Shown here one piece after another: positions 6,922 to 12,786 of a stretch of 12,786 nt of DNA. Position 1 is the first letter of the stretch. Every line of letters begins with the position of its first letter. The position numbers and the translations under genes were made by a program. Source of the DNA: Flavobacteriales bacterium (GTDB lineage Bacteria; Bacteroidota; Bacteroidia; Flavobacteriales; BACL11); NCBI GenBank assembly GCA_002710495.1, contig PAKE01000018.1:15142-27927 (forward strand), read 5' to 3'. Below the pieces are notes generated by a model. That model saw nothing but the letters and a program-made list of their open reading frames with translations. It was not told the origin of the DNA and did no database searches.

Positions 6922-7818
6922 TAATTCTTTGTATAGATGAACCATAGAGTCAATATCTTTTTTATGAACTTTTTCATTTGGAGAATGAACATAATCTTCT
7001 GGAGCTCCAACAAAACACCAGTCCCAAGGATAGGAACTTCTTTGTAACTCATTTCCATCGCTACCTCCAGCGTTTTCTACTTCTAATTGAAATGTAATGC
7101 CAGATTTTTCAGCAATAGTTATAATCTTATTTATATAGGTTCTTCTTGGGATACCGCTATCTCTTAAAGAAATCACACAGCCATTTCCATGTTTTACACC
7201 ATCTGTAATCCAAGTTATGTCTGAAATAAGAGCTTGATTTACTCCATATTTTTCATAGATAAATTTTCCTAAATAACCAACGGAACCTCCACCATGTTCT
7301 TCCCAAGATGAAAACACGATTATTCCATTTTCTAATGTTTTTGATACTTCTAAGCAGTTCCAAATTCCTAATCTATTATCCATATAGCAAGATTGAATAA
7401 AATCATCAGTTTCTCTGAAATTTACTTTAAAAGTAAGAGAAGTTCCTCTATCAATTTCTCTGTTAAAATCTATGAATAATTTATCCTTCTTTTTAATGAG
7501 CTCTCCCTCAATTTTTCCAATACTATCTTCTCCTACTAAAACAGTCCCCTCATTAGTTTTTGGTCCTCCAATCTTTATAATTTCATTATTATATTTTACC
7601 GTAAATCCAATTGAATCCATGTGAGAAAAGATTGCGGTTCTCGGATTTTCACCAAATACCATAATAATATTATCTTGCAATCCATCCCCATAATGAAGAG
7701 TTGGTTTTGTTTTCCATTTTTTCTGATTTTTAATTATATAATCAAGTAAAAATTTAGACATAGATAATTCTTCTCCTGATGGAGCGTGAATTTTACACAA
7801 TTTTTTCAATAAGTTCAT
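6907..7818 (-). CDS. M42-family metallo-aminopeptidase (di-metal)
   Basis: Predicted cytosolic aminopeptidase trimming peptides, of the PepA/FrvX/TET-like M42 group. All expected metal and catalytic residues are visible in order: H66 and D68 in SHMDSIGF, D147 in YMDNRLG (bridging metal ligand), E173-E174 in WEEHGGGSVGY (general base and ligand), D200 in LISDITW, and H278 in DYVHSPNEK near the end. The amino end LCKIHAPSGEE is the common M42/M20 opening. At 303 residues it is shorter than the usual 340-360, apparently through a reduced inserted dimerisation/PDZ-like domain between residues 70 and 140, so it may oligomerise differently from TET particles. It is last in the minus-strand operon, its ATG immediately following the yigZ stop. 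Peptide specificity cannot be judged. Confidence 0.88.
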   Translation of the reverse strand: MNLLKKLCKIHAPSGEELSMSKFLLDYIIKNQKKWKTKPTLHYGDGLQDNIIMVFGENPRTAIFSHMDSIGFTVKYNNEIIKIGGPKTNEGTVLVGEDSIGKIEGELIKKKDKLFIDFNREIDRGTSLTFKVNFRETDDFIQSCYMDNRLGIWNCLEVSKTLENGIIVFSSWEEHGGGSVGYLGKFIYEKYGVNQALISDITWITDGVKHGNGCVISLRDSGIPRRTYINKIITIAEKSGITFQLEVENAGGSDGNELQRSSYPWDWCFVGAPEDYVHSPNEKVHKKDIDSMVHLYKELLEKL

Positions 7819-8430
7819 TTATACGGTTTTTAAATGTTTTATTTTTAGTTCATGATTCTTCTTAAATGTTTCTGTCAAATTTTCAGCTTTGCTTTTTGGA
7901 ACTGCAAATATAAGATTGCAATCTATTTGAAAATCAGTATTTATAATCTCTAGGTTATGTTCTTTTATTAGTCTCATTACATCATTCATTAAAGGATATT
8001 TAAAAGATACTTTGTATTGTTCTTTTATGGTTTTTGTGATAAATATCCCTTGGGATATCGAATCTGCTGCAGCTGTTTTATATGATCTTATTAAACCTGT
8101 AACACCAAGTTTTATACCTCCGAAATATCTAACAACAATAATCAGTATATTTGTTAAATCATTAGATTTTATTTGTCCTAAAATCTGTTTACCTGCTGTA
8201 GAAGAGGGTTCTCCATCATCATTTGCTCTTTGTAGTGATTTATCAGGATTTATAATATATGCATAACAATGATGCCTAGCAGAATGTTCAATTTTCTTTA
8301 CTTCTTCCAATCTTTCTTTTACTTCTTGTTCAGAATAAACAGAAAATAGATAGGAAATAAATCTACTTCCCTTTTCTTTATGTAATCCTGATGTTGGATT
8401 TTTTATTTCTTTATAGGTATCGTTAAACAT
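7819..8430 (-). CDS. yigZ: YigZ/IMPACT family protein (UPF0029)
   Basis: Conserved bacterial protein of the IMPACT family. The eukaryotic relative modulates Gcn2 signalling, while the bacterial role is unsettled, with suggested links to translation or RNA. The signature region is textbook: RHHCYAYI, then DDGEPSSTAGKQILGQI and ILIIVVRYFGGIKLGVTGLIRSY, followed by a DUF1949-like carboxy domain from about residue 135. I start at 8430 (MFNDTYKEIKNP) instead of the in-frame ATG at 8481: this gives 203 residues, the usual family length, conserved homology begins there, and the codon sits in a TGATG junction with the stop of the transporter gene. The extra 17 residues from 8481 would merely be transporter coding sequence in another frame. 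It is followed without a gap by the aminopeptidase gene. Confidence 0.92.
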   Translation of the reverse strand: MFNDTYKEIKNPTSGLHKEKGSRFISYLFSVYSEQEVKERLEEVKKIEHSARHHCYAYIINPDKSLQRANDDGEPSSTAGKQILGQIKSNDLTNILIIVVRYFGGIKLGVTGLIRSYKTAAADSISQGIFITKTIKEQYKVSFKYPLMNDVMRLIKEHNLEIINTDFQIDCNLIFAVPKSKAENLTETFKKNHELKIKHLKTV

Positions 8431-9299
8431 CAGATTGAAAAGATATAAATAGCGCAAATAGAAAGGAGTATTCCAATCCAATTATTCTTGCTTATTTTTT
8501 CTTTAAAAAGAATCATTCCTATAATAGATGAACTTACAATAACTCCCATACTTACTAAAGGAAAAACAATTGAACTTGATAGTTCTGGGTCATTTAAAGC
8601 TTTTAAAAAGAATACTAAAGAAAAAAAATTAGGAATACCAAAGATAATTCCCCAAAACAGACTTTTTAATTGTAGTGTATTATTTGAGATAATTGATTTT
8701 CCTGATAGAATGAGAATTCCACTAATACTAGCAAAAAAGAATAATGTCATAAAGAATAAATAACTTTCTTTTTCTAACACTTCCTTAAAACTTTGAGCAA
8801 AATCATTAAAGATTGCATCTGAGATTCCTTGTCCTACAAAAACTAAAATAATTAACCATAAATATTTTTTATTAAAACTTAGTTTCCCTTTTTTGGTAGA
8901 GGATAAATAAATACCTATAAGTGCTAAGAAAAATCCAATTCCTTTTAATGATGTGAATTCTTCATTTGGATACAAAATAAGCGCTGCACAAACAGGAATA
9001 ATTAAGGACATTTTATTTGATACTGTAGTAACTGATATTCCTAATTTTTGTGTTCCAAATGCGTAAAAGTTAAATACAATTATAAATAATGTTCCAATTA
9101 TCATTGCATGATATTTCCATTCAGAATTTAACAAATGATTTAATGAAAAATCTTGCTCTAAAAAGAAATAAGAACATCCTGCTGCAGTTAAGTAATTTAC
9201 AATTAATCCTTGAAGGTTGTCTACTTTATATCTTTCAAACATCTTAAATGCAATAATTAAGATATTAAAAAGTAGTATAGTGTAGATTATGTTAATCAT
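8430..9299 (-). CDS. EamA/DMT-superfamily transporter
   Basis: 289-residue inner-membrane protein with about ten hydrophobic helices arranged as two similar halves, typical of the EamA (DMT) fold. First half: start to about 135, including LGISVTTVSNKMSLIIPVCAA and the GFFLALIGIYLSS helix; second half: LWLIILVFVGQGISDAI to the end, with FPLVSMGVIVSSSIIGMILFKEKI, the usual late-helix segment preceding a charged loop. Substrate is unknown for most of this superfamily. It overlaps ribD upstream by 8 bases and yigZ downstream by 1 base, so the genes are tightly coupled. Some EamA proteins (RibN) import riboflavin, and sitting next to ribD makes a flavin or precursor a possible cargo, but nothing in the sequence shows it and no FMN riboswitch is present. 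Confidence 0.85.
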   Translation of the reverse strand: MINIIYTILLFNILIIAFKMFERYKVDNLQGLIVNYLTAAGCSYFFLEQDFSLNHLLNSEWKYHAMIIGTLFIIVFNFYAFGTQKLGISVTTVSNKMSLIIPVCAALILYPNEEFTSLKGIGFFLALIGIYLSSTKKGKLSFNKKYLWLIILVFVGQGISDAIFNDFAQSFKEVLEKESYLFFMTLFFFASISGILILSGKSIISNNTLQLKSLFWGIIFGIPNFFSLVFFLKALNDPELSSSIVFPLVSMGVIVSSSIIGMILFKEKISKNNWIGILLSICAIYIFSI

Positions 9300-10320
9300 T
9301 AAGAATAATTTTTAAACAATCTGTATCTATTTCTATTTCTGATATTTTTTTTCCTTTTATAATTGGTGATTTCACGCCATTTTCTAGTTTTTTATCTGTA
9401 GTGAAGATTCTTGCTTCATCCCATATATTTTCTTCAATAAATGACTGTAAAGTTGTAGTTCCCCCCTCAACAATTACTGATTGATTTTTTTGTTTGTATA
9501 ATTCTTTTAATATACTGTTAATCATGTCATTAAAATTAATTTTAATGTAGTTATTTTTAGAAGAATTGTCTGATTTAATTTTGTTAAATATAATTGTTTT
9601 AGATTCAGAATTAAATAAGTTAAGATTTTTAGATAATTTTAAATCTTTATCAATTACAAGTCGTATTGGATTTACCCCTAAAACTTCCCGAACAGTAAGA
9701 GAAGGATTATCTTTTTCAGCAGTAATTCTACCCACTAAAATAGAATCCTCTTCTGATCTCCATTTATGTACTAATTTCTTTGATTTATTAGAAGTCATCC
9801 AAAAAGGTTCTGTCTGATTTTTAGGAGCAATAAATCCATCTTTACTTTCTGCCCATTTTAAGATGATATATGGCCTTTTCTTCTCATGAAAAGTAAAGAA
9901 TCTTTTGTTAAGTTCTCTACTTTCTTCTTCCATAATCCCAACTTTTACATCAATTCCAGCATTTCTCATTTTGTTAATTCCAGTTCCATTTACTTCTGAA
10001 TAAGTATCCATACATCCAATTACAACTTTTGGTATTTTGTATTTAATAATCAGATCTGAACAAGGAGGAGTTTTTCCGAAATGAGAGCAGGGTTCAAGGT
10101 TTACATACAAAGTAGATTTAGATAAAAGAGATTTGTCTTTAACACTATTTATTGCATTTACCTCTGCATGATCTGATCCATATTTTTCATGATAGCCTTC
10201 TCCAATAACCTCTCCTTTATAAACTATTACAGAACCCACCATTGGATTAGGAGACACCCTCCCTATCCCTAATCTAGCAATCTCAAGACATTCATTTAAG
10301 AAAAACTCATCATTTTGCAT
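9292..10320 (-). CDS. ribD: Bifunctional riboflavin deaminase/reductase RibD
   Basis: Carries out the second and third steps of riboflavin synthesis: deamination of diaminohydroxyphosphoribosyl-aminopyrimidine, then NADPH-dependent reduction of the ribose to ribityl. Both domains are present in 342 residues. The amino deaminase domain (1-145) has SPNPMVG, H51-A-E53 (zinc ligand and proton shuttle) and P-C78-S-H-F-G-K-T-P-P-C87 (the other zinc ligands). The reductase domain (about 148-342) has YIILKWAESKDGFIAP, SILVGRITAEKDNPSLTVR and VEGGTTTLQSF, the NADPH-binding pattern. It is the first gene of the minus-strand operon, transcribed divergently from prmC across 35 bases. The ATG is nearly at the predicted transcription start, since a TACTTTTG box ends 4 bases before it. 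Other rib genes are not in the window. Confidence 0.96.
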   Translation of the reverse strand: MQNDEFFLNECLEIARLGIGRVSPNPMVGSVIVYKGEVIGEGYHEKYGSDHAEVNAINSVKDKSLLSKSTLYVNLEPCSHFGKTPPCSDLIIKYKIPKVVIGCMDTYSEVNGTGINKMRNAGIDVKVGIMEEESRELNKRFFTFHEKKRPYIILKWAESKDGFIAPKNQTEPFWMTSNKSKKLVHKWRSEEDSILVGRITAEKDNPSLTVREVLGVNPIRLVIDKDLKLSKNLNLFNSESKTIIFNKIKSDNSSKNNYIKINFNDMINSILKELYKQKNQSVIVEGGTTTLQSFIEENIWDEARIFTTDKKLENGVKSPIIKGKKISEIEIDTDCLKIILND

Positions 10321-10324
10321 GCTT

Positions 10325-10332
10325 CAAAAGTA
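10325..10332 (-). promoter_or_regulatory. -7 promoter box for ribD operon (TACTTTTG)
   Basis: On the minus strand this reads TACTTTTG, an exact TAnnTTTG match only 4 bases before the ribD ATG. Transcription would begin almost at the start codon, giving a leaderless or near-leaderless message. No TTG is seen at the -33 spacing. Confidence 0.45.
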
Positions 10333-10344
10333 ACTAAATTTAGT
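10333..10344. promoter_or_regulatory. 12-base palindrome in the ribD/prmC divergent region, overlapping a prmC promoter
   Basis: ACTAAATTTAGT is perfectly self-complementary and lies midway between ribD and prmC. On the plus strand it contains TAAATTTA (10335-10342), one base off TAnnTTTG, with TTTG at 10314-10317 placed 17 bases before it, a fitting -33 element for prmC. The -33 element falls inside the ribD start region, so the two promoters overlap. It may be only a promoter or also an operator. Confidence 0.4.
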
Positions 10345-10355
10345 AAATTAGCATT

Positions 10356-11198
10356 ATGAAAAAAGTTTCAGATATTCTACCTTATTTTCTAAATGAATTG
10401 TTAGATTTTTATGATGAAAATGAATTAAAATCAATAATGTACATTTCTATTGATTTTCATTTAGGACTTACAAAATCCGGTACTATATTGCAATCTGAAA
10501 GAATTTTAAAAGATGAGGAGATATTAGTATTCATAAATATAGTTGATAGACTTCAAAAAATGGAGCCAATCCAATATATAATATCTGAAACAAAGTTTTA
10601 TGGACTATCATTCCATACTATGAAAGGAATTCTGGTTCCAAGACCAGAAACCGAAGAATTAGTGGACTGGATTATAAAAGACAATAAGGAGAGTGAAAAA
10701 AAGTATTTGGATATTGGAACTGGAAGTGGATGTATTATTATTTCTCTTGCTAAGAATTTAAAAGGAATGTTTGACGCGATTGATATTTCGAAAAAATCAA
10801 TAAGAATTTCTGAAGAAAATAGTATAAAAAACAAGGTAAATATAAATTTAAAACAAAAAGATATTTTACATTCTGAACTAAAAGGGGAATGGGATATTAT
10901 TGTAAGTAACCCTCCTTACGTATTGCGATCTGAAAAAAAAGTAATGAATAAAAATGTTTTGAATTGGGAGCCGGAAACAGCTCTTTTTGTAGAAGACACT
11001 GACCCTTTGCTTTTTTATGAAGAAATATCTAAAAAAGCATTAACAGTTCTAAGTAAAAATGGATATTTGTATTTTGAAATAAATGAAAATTTTGGTAATG
11101 AAACTATTAAATTACTTGAAGAAATAGGATTTGTTAATATCGAGTTAAAAAAAGACATAAACGGAAAAGATAGAATGATAAAAGCAATGTGTAAATAA
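10356..11198 (+). CDS. prmC: Release factor glutamine methyltransferase PrmC (HemK)
   Basis: Uses S-adenosylmethionine to methylate the glutamine of the GGQ motif in peptide-chain release factors 1 and 2, raising termination efficiency. The 280-residue length fits the family. An amino helical domain (to about 75) that recognises the release factor is followed by PIQYII and FYGLSF, then VPRPETEELVDW, the class-specific link into the Rossmann methyltransferase domain. D119-I-G-T-G-S-G-C is the SAM-binding motif I, and N185-P-P-Y the substrate-glutamine motif with conserved following EPETALF. The ATG at 10356 is the only sensible start, just inside the divergent promoter region with ribD. Probably co-transcribed with the two plus-strand genes downstream, though a separate promoter box lies in the 28-base gap that follows. 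Confidence 0.96.
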   Translation: MKKVSDILPYFLNELLDFYDENELKSIMYISIDFHLGLTKSGTILQSERILKDEEILVFINIVDRLQKMEPIQYIISETKFYGLSFHTMKGILVPRPETEELVDWIIKDNKESEKKYLDIGTGSGCIIISLAKNLKGMFDAIDISKKSIRISEENSIKNKVNINLKQKDILHSELKGEWDIIVSNPPYVLRSEKKVMNKNVLNWEPETALFVEDTDPLLFYEEISKKALTVLSKNGYLYFEINENFGNETIKLLEEIGFVNIELKKDINGKDRMIKAMCK

Positions 11199-11199
11199 T

Positions 11200-11207
11200 T
11201 ATTTTTG
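11200..11207 (+). promoter_or_regulatory. Possible -7 promoter box (TATTTTTG)
   Basis: Exact TAnnTTTG match in the 28-base gap between prmC and the NTF2-like gene, 19 bases before the ATG at 11227. No TTG at -33 spacing and very AT-rich surroundings, so a chance match is possible. If real, it gives the NTF2-like gene and ligA their own start. Confidence 0.3.
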
Positions 11208-11226
11208 AATTATTAATTATTAAAGT

Positions 11227-11685
11227 ATGATTACAGAAAAAGATATTGAACAATTCCAGAAAAGATGGGGAGATGGTATTGTTAAGATTAGTAAAATGTT
11301 CTTAGATAATGAAGATTATATCTCTGAAACAAAACAATTTATTTCTGATTTATATTCATATAGTTCAGAGAAAGTTCTTTTCAAGCCAACTCTTGCTTCA
11401 GAGAATCAATTCAGATTAGATAAAGAGTCTGCTCTGTCGTATTTTATTGGAAACAACTCAGAATTTAAGGAAGATAGTGGTTTTGCAACAAAAGGATGGA
11501 CTAATATTAGGTGGTTTAATGCTGGAATTCAACTTCATAACAATTTAGCTATATCTATGGGAAATTATTATTTTACAAATGAAGATGGAGATCTAAAAGT
11601 GGAGTTTTCTATTGTGTACAAGAAAGATACAGAGAATAATTTAAAAATTATTCTTCATGACTCCCATTTACCATATCATAAATAA
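11227..11685 (+). CDS. Small NTF2-like (SnoaL-type) protein, function unknown
   Basis: 152-residue soluble protein with no signal or membrane segment. An amino helical part (ITEKDIEQFQKRWGDGIVKISKMFLD) is followed by LFKPTLASENQFRLDKESALSYFIG, then FATKGWTNIRWFNAGI, LAISMGNYYFTN, VEFSIVYKK and IILHDSHLPY, a run of alternating helices and curved-sheet strands typical of the NTF2-like cone fold. Relatives that I recall carry names such as SnoaL-like or, misleadingly, phosphoribosyl-AMP cyclohydrolase; none of the cyclohydrolase metal-binding motifs is visible, so I would not use that name. H144 and the final SLPY-like segment appear conserved in memory of the family and could line the pocket. 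It lies 28 bases after prmC and directly abuts ligA (TAA then ATG), so it probably shares a transcript with ligA. Role unknown. Confidence 0.75.
   Translation: MITEKDIEQFQKRWGDGIVKISKMFLDNEDYISETKQFISDLYSYSSEKVLFKPTLASENQFRLDKESALSYFIGNNSEFKEDSGFATKGWTNIRWFNAGIQLHNNLAISMGNYYFTNEDGDLKVEFSIVYKKDTENNLKIILHDSHLPYHK

Positions 11686-12786
<1,101 letters not shown>

Noticed and set aside
8012..8266. Open frame on the plus strand inside yigZ
   Set aside because: It is the antisense of the strongly conserved GEPSSTAGKQ / RYFGGIKLG region; the real coding is on the minus strand. The same holds for plus-strand frames at 8488-8763 (transporter) and 9566-9817 (ribD), and the minus-strand frame at 10598-10834 (prmC).

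Overview
The window looks like a chromosomal piece of a low-GC member of the Bacteroidota, most likely Flavobacteriales. The reasons are the AT-rich codon use, the absence of Shine-Dalgarno sequences, several TAnnTTTG boxes (the -7 element of this phylum), SusD-free B12-uptake genes of the BtuB/BtuG type, and an HMG-CoA lyase with the variant ECPRDAMQG start that I associate with Flavobacteriia. Genus and species cannot be read from the sequence. Almost everything is recognisable core metabolism; I see no CRISPR array, integrase, transposase, phage gene or toxin-antitoxin pair.

Layout. (1) 1-1661, plus strand: the 3' part of pyrD (dihydroorotate dehydrogenase), overlapping by an ATGA junction an HMG-CoA lyase gene. 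(2) 1662-2249: a long non-coding stretch. Its first 400 bases hold only inverted repeats, a possible promoter box and a tRNA-like fold. Its last 190 bases are a well-preserved cobalamin riboswitch with a regulatory hairpin ending 7 bases before the next start codon. (3) 2250-6318, plus strand: a B12-uptake cluster of a BtuB-like TonB-dependent receptor, a BtuG-like beta-propeller lipoprotein 5 bases downstream, a strong intrinsic terminator, and a second, diverged propeller lipoprotein with its own TAnnTTTG box. (4) 6318-6921: a decayed gene for a DUF998-like membrane protein, with two in-frame stops and two single-base deletions. (5) 6907-10320, minus strand: a tight operon ribD - EamA transporter - yigZ - M42 aminopeptidase. 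(6) 10321-10355: a 35-base divergent promoter region with a perfect 12-base palindrome. (7) 10356-12786, plus strand: prmC, a small NTF2-like protein, and the first 367 codons of ligA, which runs off the window.

How they work together. B12 supply is the one coherent system. The riboswitch should shut off receptor and surface binder when cobalamin is plentiful. The loop of the hairpin before btuB (CTGGT) is exactly complementary to ACCAG in the aptamer, as expected for the L5-L13 kissing contact, so translational control is the likely mechanism. The second propeller lipoprotein lies beyond the terminator and appears to escape this control, which makes it the most interesting gene to follow up. 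The remaining genes (riboflavin synthesis, release-factor methylation, DNA ligation, pyrimidine synthesis, leucine/ketone-body metabolism) are housekeeping.
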